Shown here: positions 16,070 to 24,777 of the stretch, in pieces | Layout: each line of letters opens with the position of its first letter | How positions within the stretch are numbered: position 1 is the first letter of the stretch | Assembly: GCA_965227145.1 (NCBI GenBank) | Contig: OZ245730.1 | Span: 5,456,001-5,520,000 of the forward strand | DNA from: JACKAQ01 sp965227145 | Lineage (GTDB): Bacteria > Calditrichota > Calditrichia > RBG-13-44-9 > J075 | Reading direction: 5' to 3' | Length of the DNA: 64,000 nt | Notes under the pieces: generated by a model | The model's database searches: none | What the model was told of the DNA's origin: nothing | What the model saw: only the letters and a program-made list of their open reading frames with translations | Made by a program: the position numbers and the translations under genes

Positions 16070-17278
16070 TCATTCGTTGAGATTGAAAACCCCCACGTAT
16101 TCAATTTTGATGAATTCGTTGTGGATGTTTTCGCGCCCCTCTCCCGAGATATACGATTGGCAGTTTTGGAGCGGTGTTTCGCTATCGTCAAACTGCGCAC
16201 CGGCCCATTTGCCGCACAGCGTGATATTGAAAATCATTTTCATATTTACAAATGTGCAGGTGTTGCTTTCGTTGCAGCTGTTGCATTGCCATTCCTGATG
16301 CGCTTCGTCATCACAGGTGGCGTCCGTTTCCAGCAGGTAAACGGTATTTTTCAAATTTTCCCCGTTCCATTGGTCCGGCTGGGGATTTTCGCTCAGCGGT
16401 CCGCCGGATTTTCGGACATCTTCTTCCGGCGTCCAATAATAAAACCGGATGGATTGCTGTTCCCAAATACATGCAAAAGTGCCTTCCACAGCATCGACCG
16501 CATACGGCGTACCGCTGCATCCGGCATTGGGATCGCCATTTTTGGCGTTAGCGCAATTGCTAATTTCTGGATCGTCGTTCCAACGGGCATCGCACATTTG
16601 GGGGCAGGTGTGCAGGGTGTTGTGAATAATATTTTCGCCGTTGATCGTTTCGATGATATCCAGCTCACCGGCGGCCGGCCAATCGGTTGAATTGACGGCA
16701 GATGGCGTATCGTAAAAATGCCCTTTTCCGGAATAACCGTCCAGTTCCGCATCGGTTGCAACCTGCCCGGAATGTTGATACAGCCATTCCGGTTGGCGGC
16801 TGCCGTTCAGCCACCAGGCCGGCCAAACGCCGTTTACCGATGGCATTTTTCCCTTAAAAACAAACAGCACCCGTTGGTTTTCATCGTTCAAATTATAGAA
16901 CGCTTTGGATGTCATTCGAAAGGAATCGAACAGCACATCATCGCTGCGCTCTTTAATGAACAGATACAAACCGTCGCCGTTTTCCAGCCGCAGCATATTG
17001 TCGTTTTGCCATTTTTTCCGGTCGTAAACCACATCGCCGGCAGTTGGATCGTCGTGCGGAAAAGTGGTAAAAAACAGCGCTTCGATATCTGAAATTTCAT
17101 AGCTGTTGTTCAGGAAATCCAGCCGGAAAAAATGGTTTTCGGCATCGGCGATTGATAACGCACCGGACTTTGGCGTATCTGCATTAACATCGCCAAAGAT
17201 CAACACCGGACAGATCAGCAGCAGCAATTTCAGAAATTTTTCAGCCGTAAAACGATGTATTGGATTCGTATTTCGCAT
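16070..17278 (-). CDS. cysteine-rich GH16 endo-beta-glucanase, eukaryote-like
   Basis: 402 residues with an N-terminal hydrophobic export segment (~14-33). The GH16 catalytic motif is GELDIIET, with nucleophile E205, D207 and acid/base E210. A GVWPAWWL motif at 150-157 and NTLHTCPQMC after the active site are features I associate with fungal-type GH16 endo-1,3(4)-beta-glucanases more than with bacterial laminarinases. The protein has more than ten cysteines (225, 229 and clusters near 245-260 and 320-345), implying disulfides and export. It lies 23 bases downstream of the GH30 gene and is unlike the bacterial-type GH16 in the same locus. Substrate, whether beta-1,3, mixed-linkage or fungal-wall glucan, is not decided by sequence. 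Confidence 0.87.
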   Translation of the reverse strand: MRNTNPIHRFTAEKFLKLLLLICPVLIFGDVNADTPKSGALSIADAENHFFRLDFLNNSYEISDIEALFFTTFPHDDPTAGDVVYDRKKWQNDNMLRLENGDGLYLFIKERSDDVLFDSFRMTSKAFYNLNDENQRVLFVFKGKMPSVNGVWPAWWLNGSRQPEWLYQHSGQVATDAELDGYSGKGHFYDTPSAVNSTDWPAAGELDIIETINGENIIHNTLHTCPQMCDARWNDDPEISNCANAKNGDPNAGCSGTPYAVDAVEGTFACIWEQQSIRFYYWTPEEDVRKSGGPLSENPQPDQWNGENLKNTVYLLETDATCDDEAHQEWQCNSCNESNTCTFVNMKMIFNITLCGKWAGAQFDDSETPLQNCQSYISGEGRENIHNEFIKIEYVGVFNLNE

Positions 17279-17301
17279 TTCGGATAACCTTTTTTTCTTC
17301 T

Positions 17302-18978
17302 CTACAATTGTACCCGCACTGTTTGCACGGCGTTGGCAGCAATGGTGATTTCGGCAAATTGATCACCAATTTGCAAATTGTATGTGATGGGCTGTTTTGT
17401 GGTGTTCAGCAATTGCACGCTCAACAAATTATCGCTGTTGACGGTGGCACAGACGTGCAGATCGTCATTGCCCAAATTTCCGAGCTGTTTTTGGGTTTGC
17501 ACCGCTTTATCGCCAGGACGGATCGTTTTGCTGAATTGCGACAGCACATGGAAAATGGGTGTGTAATACACGTTTTTCGATGCCGTATCGATCATGATCG
17601 GCGCGCCGCAAAAATTACCGACGTGGTTCGGTCCGCCGTTTTGGTCCAGCACAATGTTCCAGTCCACCCAGCCGCGCATCCAGTGATCGAGGCTGACAAT
17701 AATATTTCGCGCATAGCGATGCACGGGCGTGTACATGGGATGATCTTCAACTTTCACGCCTTCCCATGTAACGGAATATGCCCAGTCGGTTGCGTTGGCA
17801 TTCCACCAAAATTCGTCGTTATCAAACCAGCCGCTTTCCTGATAGCCTTCCGGATCGGTTACGCCGTTGGGCGCGGGTTTCCCCAAATCATCGATGCAGC
17901 CTTCGGTGTGAATAATGGCAAAACCGGGAAATTTTTCATTCACGCGCTCGAACACCTCTTCGTACACCTTAAACGTGCTTTCGTACCAGTGAACGGCAAC
18001 ACCGTAAACAAACGGCGCGGTTTCCGGATCGCCAAAAATGGTGTCTGTCCAGTGTTCCAAACCGTCGCGATTTTGGTCGTATGCGAGGAGTTTGATATCG
18101 CCATTTTGGCTGGCTTTCAATTTCGGACCCAAATATTTTTTGATAAAGTCGTTTTGGGTTTCCGGCGAAAAGTGCATGCTTTCCCACTGGCCGTTGTTGC
18201 CGTGCGGCTCGTTTACCGGCGTAAGTCCCCAAATATCAACACCTTCGGCTTTGTATGCTTCCAGATATTTCACCAGATATTCCGCATAGGTCGGGATGTA
18301 TTTTTCTTTGAGCGATCCGCCGGTGCCCTGCCAGTTGTTCGCATCCGATCCGGGAATATACCAATCCTCGATGTCTTTCATCCACGCCGGTGCAGTCCAC
18401 GCGGATGCGATGATTCGCAATTCCTTGTCCGGCTGACTGTTTTTAATGGCCAACGCTTCTTTGATCATCGGGAGCAAATCGTAACTTTCGTCAACGATGC
18501 CGGGATGATCGGCGGCTTTAAATCCTTCGCTGTCCGGCGCAATGGAGAAACTTGCCAGCGCGGCGTCATCTTTTTTATCTGCGTAAGAATATTTGCCGTA
18601 CACGCAAAAATCGCAGGCACCGATGTGCGTCCGGGTCAACGAGAAATTCGCGCCGCTTTCGCCGAAAATATTGTTCATTACTTCCTGCCGCGCCGCTTTA
18701 TCCAAATGCGCCAGCACAAATGCGGACGATTCGGTAAACGATGAACCGATGCCATCGATGGTCTGTTTGACAATTTCCGGCTGAATTTGGATAACCGTTC
18801 CCGTTGGCTGTCCATCTTTGAACGGGACGTTTGCTTTTTTGGCAATTTTGTCGCCGCTTTCGGAGGTCAGCAGTATCTCCGAAGTCGATTGCAACTTATT
18901 GTTTTTATTGCTCTTCTCACACGAAACCATTGCCATTACCATAACTATTATCAACTGAATAAGCACAATTTTTTTCAT
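17302..18978 (-). CDS. GH30 family glucanase/glucosidase lipoprotein
   Basis: 558 residues. The lipobox AMVSC gives the acylated cysteine C20. From ~60 there is a GH30 (beta/alpha)8 barrel: QTIDGIGSSFTESSA at the N-terminus, acid/base E257 in GLTPVNEPHG, and nucleophile E359 in AIIHTEGCIDD. The usual GH30 C-terminal beta-sandwich fills ~490-558. GH30 includes glucocerebrosidases, beta-1,6-glucanases (subfamily 3) and xylanases; the WTAPAWMK motif and the neighbours favour a beta-glucan enzyme, possibly removing beta-1,6 side chains. It follows the cytosolic GH17 by 37 bases and precedes the cysteine-rich GH16. Confidence 0.88.
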   Translation of the reverse strand: MKKIVLIQLIIVMVMAMVSCEKSNKNNKLQSTSEILLTSESGDKIAKKANVPFKDGQPTGTVIQIQPEIVKQTIDGIGSSFTESSAFVLAHLDKAARQEVMNNIFGESGANFSLTRTHIGACDFCVYGKYSYADKKDDAALASFSIAPDSEGFKAADHPGIVDESYDLLPMIKEALAIKNSQPDKELRIIASAWTAPAWMKDIEDWYIPGSDANNWQGTGGSLKEKYIPTYAEYLVKYLEAYKAEGVDIWGLTPVNEPHGNNGQWESMHFSPETQNDFIKKYLGPKLKASQNGDIKLLAYDQNRDGLEHWTDTIFGDPETAPFVYGVAVHWYESTFKVYEEVFERVNEKFPGFAIIHTEGCIDDLGKPAPNGVTDPEGYQESGWFDNDEFWWNANATDWAYSVTWEGVKVEDHPMYTPVHRYARNIIVSLDHWMRGWVDWNIVLDQNGGPNHVGNFCGAPIMIDTASKNVYYTPIFHVLSQFSKTIRPGDKAVQTQKQLGNLGNDDLHVCATVNSDNLLSVQLLNTTKQPITYNLQIGDQFAEITIAANAVQTVRVQL

Positions 18979-19015
18979 ACGACCGCCAATCTGTCACATA
19001 TTTTTTTTCAGATAT

Positions 19016-19903
19016 TTAACGATATTTTAGATTTCCGTTTATATCCCACAATCCCCAATACGCCCCGACATCGCCTTCCGCGCCGACTTTCCACAATTCA
19101 TCAAAACTGGAAAAGTAGAAAATGTCCACATCCGCTTCATCCGCCCAGGTGTAGGCGTTGATAAAATAGCGGATGGCGTTTTCATACGATGGCACGGCAG
19201 CCCGTTCCGGCGATCCCTGGTTTGGCCAGCCGGTTTCGGTGATGATCACTTTTTTGCCTTTTCCGGCGTTCATGGCAACCTGATACATATTTTTTAAATA
19301 CGCCAGCGAATGTTCCAGCGGAAAGCCTTCCCAAAACGGATAGCAGTTTGCCAGAATAACATCGCAGGCTTCGGAAACGCGCGGATGAACGGCAAATTCG
19401 TAATACGCGTCCACATATCCAACCGGAATGCCCGGAATTTCCTGTTTTACCCGATTGATAAAATTGATGATTTCATCTTCCGTTAAATCGCCGCGCAGCA
19501 ACACTTCGTTGCCAACCGCGACAATATCCGCGTAACCGGCTTTGGCGACTTTGATGACACCTTCAATTTCCTGCTCGTTTTTTTCCGGATCGTCACCGAG
19601 CCAGGCGCCGACGAGGGTTTTTATGCCATTTTCCCGGGCGATTTTGGGAATATGCTCGTTGCCATCGGTGCAGGAAAATGAGCGAATCCATTTCACATAC
19701 GGCTTAACAATCTGCATGCGATCGGCAATTTGTTCCGCACTGATGAGCGAACCGGGCTTCTGATCGTTCAGATACACGCTAAATGAAATGCCGTGAATGC
19801 CGTTGTTGAGCATTTGTAAAAATGCGGATTCTAATTCACTTTTTGTCATATTGGAGAAATCCAAACCGGCTAACGAACTATGGATACGACCTCTGCTTGT
19901 CAT
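19016..19903 (-). CDS. cytosolic GH17 beta-1,3-glucan-active enzyme
   Basis: 295 residues with no signal peptide or lipobox; GAGG lies 8 bases before the ATG. The whole length is a GH17 TIM barrel: acid/base E133 (VAVGNEVLL), nucleophile E223 (IITETGWPN), and a conserved C-terminal WGLWD near 284. Location in the cytoplasm separates it from the GH17 lipoprotein at the end of the locus. It would act on imported oligosaccharides, either hydrolysing or rearranging them before phosphorolysis. It starts 19 bases after the universal stress protein gene. Confidence 0.87.
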   Translation of the reverse strand: MTSRGRIHSSLAGLDFSNMTKSELESAFLQMLNNGIHGISFSVYLNDQKPGSLISAEQIADRMQIVKPYVKWIRSFSCTDGNEHIPKIARENGIKTLVGAWLGDDPEKNEQEIEGVIKVAKAGYADIVAVGNEVLLRGDLTEDEIINFINRVKQEIPGIPVGYVDAYYEFAVHPRVSEACDVILANCYPFWEGFPLEHSLAYLKNMYQVAMNAGKGKKVIITETGWPNQGSPERAAVPSYENAIRYFINAYTWADEADVDIFYFSSFDELWKVGAEGDVGAYWGLWDINGNLKYR

Positions 19904-19922
19904 CGATAACCTCTTTTATCTA

Positions 19923-20405
19923 TTATTCTTTATGCCGCATTACCAGCACGGGGATTTTGGATTTTCTCAGCACACCGTTTACCGTGCTGCCCAAAACAGC
20001 ATCTTCGATTGCGCTGCGGCCTTTTATCCCCATTACGATTAAATCGCAATTTCTGTCACTCGCAATACCGAGAATCATTTTAACCGGATTGCCTTTTTCC
20101 ACAATGACGTCATCGACGTTAATCATTTCGCCATCGTATTTGGATTGGGCAATTTTCTGAACATGCTCCTGGACCTCTTCAAAATAATCTTTATTCACCG
20201 AAAACCATTTTTGCGCAGCGACGGATCGTTCAATGCCAAAATCAAACGCTACCATATCTTTAAATTCCTGAACAACGTGGAGCATGGTTAGTTTTGCGTT
20301 GAATTGTTTTGCAAATCCCGCAGCGTATGCAAATGCATATCTTGCATCTACGGAGTTATCTGTCGCGTACAAAATATGTTTCACTTCAATATTTGGAAGT
20401 TCCAT
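19923..20405 (-). CDS. universal stress protein (UspA family)
   Basis: 160 residues forming one Usp domain: an N-terminal HILYATDNS strand, LTMLHVVQE, and the C-terminal ATP-binding signature GIKGRSAIEDAVLGST (G-2x-G-9x-G-S/T) followed by IPVLVMRHKE. The ATP motif is intact. It sits inside the beta-glucan locus, 19 bases from the cytosolic GH17. Usp proteins inside polysaccharide loci are uncommon; its role here is unknown, and a link to energy or phosphate status is only a guess. Confidence 0.92.
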   Translation of the reverse strand: MELPNIEVKHILYATDNSVDARYAFAYAAGFAKQFNAKLTMLHVVQEFKDMVAFDFGIERSVAAQKWFSVNKDYFEEVQEHVQKIAQSKYDGEMINVDDVIVEKGNPVKMILGIASDRNCDLIVMGIKGRSAIEDAVLGSTVNGVLRKSKIPVLVMRHKE

Positions 20406-20484
20406 ATATGTCTCTCTTTTGATTTTTCAACTACTCATTATTTCAATCGACCGGTCCGGAATATGAACACGCTGATTAACAGAT

Positions 20485-20510
20485 GACCAGCCCCCAATTG
20501 AGGGCTGGTC
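20485..20510. terminator. hairpin downstream of the T9SS glycan-binding gene
   Basis: Perfect 9-base arms (gaccagccc 20485-20493, gggctggtc 20502-20510) with an 8-base loop lie ~100 bases after the T9SS gene stop on the minus strand. No strong T-run follows on that strand, so it may be a partial terminator or an mRNA-stabilising stem separating the upstream and downstream halves of the locus. Confidence 0.45.
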
Positions 20511-20606
20511 AACAGTTTTATGTGTTCAATTGATGACTTCCCCTGCAGCGCAGCAAACAGCAATTTGCGCCAACGGTTGAGGATTTACCATAAACACGCT
20601 TTGCAA

Positions 20607-21953
20607 CTATTTGATAAGCATCATCTTTTTAACAGCGTTGAAATCGCCGGTGGAAATGCTGTACAGATAAATGCCGCTCGGTAAATTCGACGCATCAAAA
20701 GTTACTTCGTATGCTCCGGCATTTTTGAATTCGTTCACCAGCGTGGCAATTTCCTGACCGAGCAAATCATATACTTTCAACGTGACATGATTGGCATTCG
20801 GCTGGATAAAGCGGATCGCCGTTGACGGGTTGAACGGATTGGGATAATTCTGTTCCAGCGCATACGCCGACGGGTTCACATCGCTGATTTCTTCGATGCC
20901 GGTTACAACCTTACTAAAGTAGATGTTGTCCAGAAAAATATCGCCATTGCCATCAAATTTTAGCTGGAAAACGTCCGCAAGGTTAACCGGAGGTGAGAAT
21001 GCAGACAGTGGAATATCCACACTCGACCAACCCGAGGTGGGAACAGTAAGCGCATACGGTGTTTCCAATGGTCCCGGACTGATTATTGATACATTCAGAA
21101 GGGTAGAATTTGTTGTCCAGAAGTCAATATGCAAGAATTCCATTCCGGCGCCGGAAAGATTCTGATTGCTGCCTAATTGAGTTCCCTGATAATCCAAACC
21201 GGCGTACTGAAGCGTATTATTTCCGGCAATGGAAACCTGGGAAGCTGCAGTGCCTTGTCCCCAATTGGGATTGAAATCGGTTCCTGCAACATCCGTATAA
21301 GCATCGCTGAAAATGGAAATTACATCAGATTCGGGAAGGGTTGGGGTAGGTGCCGCAACGGTAGGTGTTGATCCGCCGCCACCAGCCGGGTGGAATGTGA
21401 TGTTGTCAAAATAGCAGACATTTTCCTGAGTTCTGCCATTCAGATCAAAATCGGGGAAAACGATGATTTGATCCTGGCCAACAGTGTTCGGGTCGCCGAT
21501 TCTGCTGGTAAAATCAAATGTTAATTCTTCCCATTGATTTGTCACTGTGTTCGGTACTTTAATTTCGACCAATGCTGCGCCATCCGGCTTCGCAAACTTG
21601 AGCCCGACATCGCTGATCACCGGTTTCCACACCATAATTTTTACGACACTGTTGGTCGCATCCAATGTAAATGTGCCGATATCCGAACCATGCATCGATT
21701 CGCAACCAGCCCACGGATTACCCGTTTGCAATGCAGTAAATTTGGCAACCGTTGCCGATGTATTCGCTCCGGTTGCATCCGGGTTGGGAATAACTTCCAG
21801 TGCCGGATTGGTGTCGTTTTCAAATACAGCCCACGTCCACGATGCGCCGTGACCGCCGGATTCGAAATCGATCGGGCTGTTTTGTGCGGAAACGATGCCG
21901 CTAAATGCAAATGCGCAGAGTACTGCAATAAAAATTGTAATGCTCTTTTTCAT
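20607..21953 (-). CDS. T9SS-secreted multimodular glycan-binding protein
   Basis: 448 residues from the ATG at 21953 (GAGG 9 bases upstream, then signal peptide MKKSITIFIAVLCAFAFS...SAQ). Four parts: residues ~26-180, a jelly-roll-like module of the kind attached to laminarinases in Bacteroidetes; a Gly/Pro/Thr linker containing TPTVAAPTPT; a second module at ~200-350 opening DVISIFSDAYTDVAG; and a T9SS type A sorting tail at ~372-448 (NYPNPFNPSTA to KKMMLIK). There is no catalytic motif. The second module is nearly the same as the last module of the lipoprotein at 25751-27616. Secretion or surface display of a beta-glucan-binding protein is inferred from context. Confidence 0.84.
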   Translation of the reverse strand: MKKSITIFIAVLCAFAFSGIVSAQNSPIDFESGGHGASWTWAVFENDTNPALEVIPNPDATGANTSATVAKFTALQTGNPWAGCESMHGSDIGTFTLDATNSVVKIMVWKPVISDVGLKFAKPDGAALVEIKVPNTVTNQWEELTFDFTSRIGDPNTVGQDQIIVFPDFDLNGRTQENVCYFDNITFHPAGGGGSTPTVAAPTPTLPESDVISIFSDAYTDVAGTDFNPNWGQGTAASQVSIAGNNTLQYAGLDYQGTQLGSNQNLSGAGMEFLHIDFWTTNSTLLNVSIISPGPLETPYALTVPTSGWSSVDIPLSAFSPPVNLADVFQLKFDGNGDIFLDNIYFSKVVTGIEEISDVNPSAYALEQNYPNPFNPSTAIRFIQPNANHVTLKVYDLLGQEIATLVNEFKNAGAYEVTFDASNLPSGIYLYSISTGDFNAVKKMMLIK

Positions 21954-22123
21954 TAGTTCAACCTCAATGTTTATTGTTACTGATTTTCTATTGACTACGT
22001 ATGATTGGTGGATCATTTCACCTCCCTTTCTGTCACCAAAAATCATACCGGGTTTTGAAATAAAATTTTTAGAATTTGAAAATTTTATCGTAATTGGTAA
22101 TGCCGGCACCTGCGTTATCCGCG

Positions 22124-23146
22124 TTACATTGTCAGATATTTTTCCGGAATTCCCGTATAACCCCATGCGCGGAGCTGGCGCGCCCAACCGCCAAGATTAT
22201 CCTTCCAGACGCGGATCAGCTTCATTTGATAAAATTCATCCACCTTTTTTTCCAGATAAATTTTATCAACAATTTTTTCGACCGATTCCTTGCCCCAACG
22301 GAATGTGGGTTGCCCCAGAAAAACATCGACAATGCCTTTATCGATATAGGCCAATTGCATTGGCAACGCATCTACGGCAACGATTTTCACTTTTCCGGGC
22401 TCTATCTGATCCAACATCGAATCATCAAAAAACGGCCAGCCGCCAACCATTGCCCAGCCTTTCAAATCCGGATATTCGTTGTTCACCCGTTTCATTTCGG
22501 CAACTGCAGCTTCGGTGGTTTCGGCATGATAAAATTCACCGACAATTTCAATTTCCGGATATTTTTCCGCCGCTTTCAAAAGCCCCTGTACCCGTTTTTG
22601 GAGGTTTGGCGCATTTGGATTGCCGCCCAAAATAGCCACTTGCCCTTTGGTTCCCATAACGGTAACCAGCTCGGACATTACTTTTTCACCGATTTCCAAA
22701 TCGTTCGGTCCATAAAATGCGAAGCGTTTGGATGCCGGTGCGTCGCTGTCGAACGTCATAACCGGCACACCGCTGTCAACCGCTTTGTTGATGGCAGCCG
22801 TGAGAATCGAATCATCCGAACAGGAAACGATAATGGCGTCTGTTCCGTCTTCCACGGCATTCAGGATGCGCTCTGCCTGTTCTTCGGGATTTTCCTCCAG
22901 CGGCGTGCGCCAACTGATGCTCACTTCTATCATGCTGTATTTATCCGTTAAATCTGCGGCGGCGGCTTCTGCGCCCAACCGGGCGGAAGCAAACACCGGA
23001 TTAGCAGCGCTTTTTGCGACCATGGTTATGTTGATGGTTTTTACATCTTCAGGTTTTTTGCCAACCATTTCATCTGTCAAATCCTGGCAGCCCATGATCA
23101 ATGAAAACAAGCCAATGAGACTGATATGCTTAACCATATTTCTCAT
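22124..23146 (-). CDS. sugar-binding lipoprotein (periplasmic binding protein, Peripla_BP_4)
   Basis: 340 residues from the ATG at 23146, which has AAAAAGG at proper spacing; the ATG at 23152 lies one base from the box. The lipobox SLIMGC is followed by a two-lobed type I binding fold of the ribose/xylose-binding kind: NITMVAKSAANPVF, DAIIVSCSDDSILTAAINKAVDSGVPVMTFDSD, and KIVAVDALPMQLAYIDKG. In ABC systems such proteins pass sugars to a permease, but no permease or ATPase gene is present in this window. It could serve a distant transporter, or sense glycan for the locus regulator. The adjacent gene encodes a sodium/proton-type sugar symporter. Confidence 0.86.
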   Translation of the reverse strand: MRNMVKHISLIGLFSLIMGCQDLTDEMVGKKPEDVKTINITMVAKSAANPVFASARLGAEAAAADLTDKYSMIEVSISWRTPLEENPEEQAERILNAVEDGTDAIIVSCSDDSILTAAINKAVDSGVPVMTFDSDAPASKRFAFYGPNDLEIGEKVMSELVTVMGTKGQVAILGGNPNAPNLQKRVQGLLKAAEKYPEIEIVGEFYHAETTEAAVAEMKRVNNEYPDLKGWAMVGGWPFFDDSMLDQIEPGKVKIVAVDALPMQLAYIDKGIVDVFLGQPTFRWGKESVEKIVDKIYLEKKVDEFYQMKLIRVWKDNLGGWARQLRAWGYTGIPEKYLTM

Positions 23147-23248
23147 TTTCATACCTTTTTCCTTTTATTTCGAATGGCAATTCTTCGGTGTTTTTCATGA
23201 TTTTTCTTTCAAATACCGAACTGAATTGAAACCCTAAACTTATGATAA

Positions 23249-24718
23249 TCAAGCAGATGCGGGTTCAATCAACGGCTTGTCGCGACGTGCCTCGAGCTGC
23301 TCTCGAATTTCATAGGATTTTTCTTCTGTAATATTGAAGGATGCCACTGCCCAAATGGAAATACCGGCCGCAATCGCAGGAATAATCACATCAAAAATCC
23401 GCATCCAGAGGAATGTGGATGCTGTTTGCGCACCGCCCATTTCAACTTCAAAACCGGTTGCGTTCAGCAAATACCCGGACAGGCCAAAAGCGAGGGACAT
23501 TCCCAGTTTCACCATCCACCAGTAAATAGAGCCGAACATTCCTTCGCGGCGTTCACCGGTTTGGAGTTCGTCCATATCGCAAACATCCGCAATCATCGAT
23601 CCCATTAGCGTAAAAAGCCCGCCCATGCCAACGGCTATCAGCGGCGCGGGTAAAAGCACTTTCCACGGCACCATCGGATCATAACAGAACCATTTCAACA
23701 AGCTGCCGACCAACGTTACTGCCGTTGCCAGCATAAATGTGCGGCGTTTTCCCAGTTTGGAGGAGATCCACGTGACCACCACAATTGCAACCAGGGTTGA
23801 CGCGGTATTTATGGTTCCGAAAATGCCCATGTATCTGGCGCCCATATCTGTATCGCCGCCGCTGACATAAAAAATGATGATGTAAGAACTGAAGCCCCCG
23901 ACAAGCATGATGCCATTGAACAGAAAGAAGGTTCCGGCACATAATTTCAGAAATTCACGCTGCTTTAACGTGATCACTAAACCTTTGAAAAACTGGGCGA
24001 TATTGGTTTTTATTCCCTGGAGGATCGGCACTTTTTCTTCGCCTTCGCTTTCGCTTTCGCGGGCAACAAATCTTTCGCGCAGAAAGATGGCCGGCATAAT
24101 CCCGACAATCGCAACGAAAATGCCGATAAATATGGCGAGCGTTCGCGCGCCTTCAACGGAATCTGAAAACAGGCGATCATTTTCCATAATTGCATAAAAC
24201 CAGGGCAGGGAAATCCATGCGAATTGCCCCATAAAATTCATTACCGCCATCAATCGTGTGCGTTCGTGATAATCGGAGGTCAATTCATATCCGAGGGCAA
24301 CCCACGGCGTTGCAAAAACGGTGTAAAAGAGATAAAAAATGATGGAGCCGATCAGGAAAAACCAGAAGTAGAACATCTCGCTGTGGCCTTCCGGCAGTTG
24401 CCACATTAACGCAAAAATGAGCCCGACAAAAATGGCGCCGATAAAAATATACGGGCGGCGGCGCCCAAAACGCGATCGGGTGTTATCGGATACATATCCC
24501 ATAATCGGGTCTGTTAGCGCATCGGTAAATCGTGGAATTGCCTGAAGCGCACCAACCAAAGCCGGGTTAATCCCAAGCCCGACATTCAAAACGATAGACA
24601 TAAACCCAATAGCACCACCCAACAAATTGTTGACAATTGAACCGAGCCCATAAGCGAACTTGTGTCCCATTGAGAGGCGATCTTTCGGAGCTGTTTCATG
24701 ATGTTTAAAATCGCTCAT
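23249..24718 (-). CDS. MFS glycoside-cation symporter (MelB/GPH type)
   Basis: 489 residues, AAAGGGG before the ATG. Twelve predicted membrane segments. The GPH-family loop DPIMGYVSDNTRSRFGRRRPYIF occurs after helix 2 (within ~70-93), and a second-half counterpart, WISSKLGKRRTF, near 315. FTLMGSMIADVCDMDE near 380 is also typical of PF13347. Members import di- and oligosaccharides with Na+ or H+. In this locus it is the only inner-membrane sugar transporter and would supply gluco-oligosaccharides to the cytosolic GH17 and phosphorylase. Confidence 0.9.
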   Translation of the reverse strand: MSDFKHHETAPKDRLSMGHKFAYGLGSIVNNLLGGAIGFMSIVLNVGLGINPALVGALQAIPRFTDALTDPIMGYVSDNTRSRFGRRRPYIFIGAIFVGLIFALMWQLPEGHSEMFYFWFFLIGSIIFYLFYTVFATPWVALGYELTSDYHERTRLMAVMNFMGQFAWISLPWFYAIMENDRLFSDSVEGARTLAIFIGIFVAIVGIMPAIFLRERFVARESESEGEEKVPILQGIKTNIAQFFKGLVITLKQREFLKLCAGTFFLFNGIMLVGGFSSYIIIFYVSGGDTDMGARYMGIFGTINTASTLVAIVVVTWISSKLGKRRTFMLATAVTLVGSLLKWFCYDPMVPWKVLLPAPLIAVGMGGLFTLMGSMIADVCDMDELQTGERREGMFGSIYWWMVKLGMSLAFGLSGYLLNATGFEVEMGGAQTASTFLWMRIFDVIIPAIAAGISIWAVASFNITEEKSYEIREQLEARRDKPLIEPASA

Positions 24719-24777
24719 CTGTACCCCTTTTTAAAGTAAGTTGCATTTGTGGAAAATTGGACATTCCCAAAGATTCT

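Noticed and set aside
17260..18744. 494-codon plus-strand open frame opposite the GH30 gene
   Set aside because: The GH30 catalytic motifs and lipobox are on the minus strand; the antisense frame has no recognisable product.
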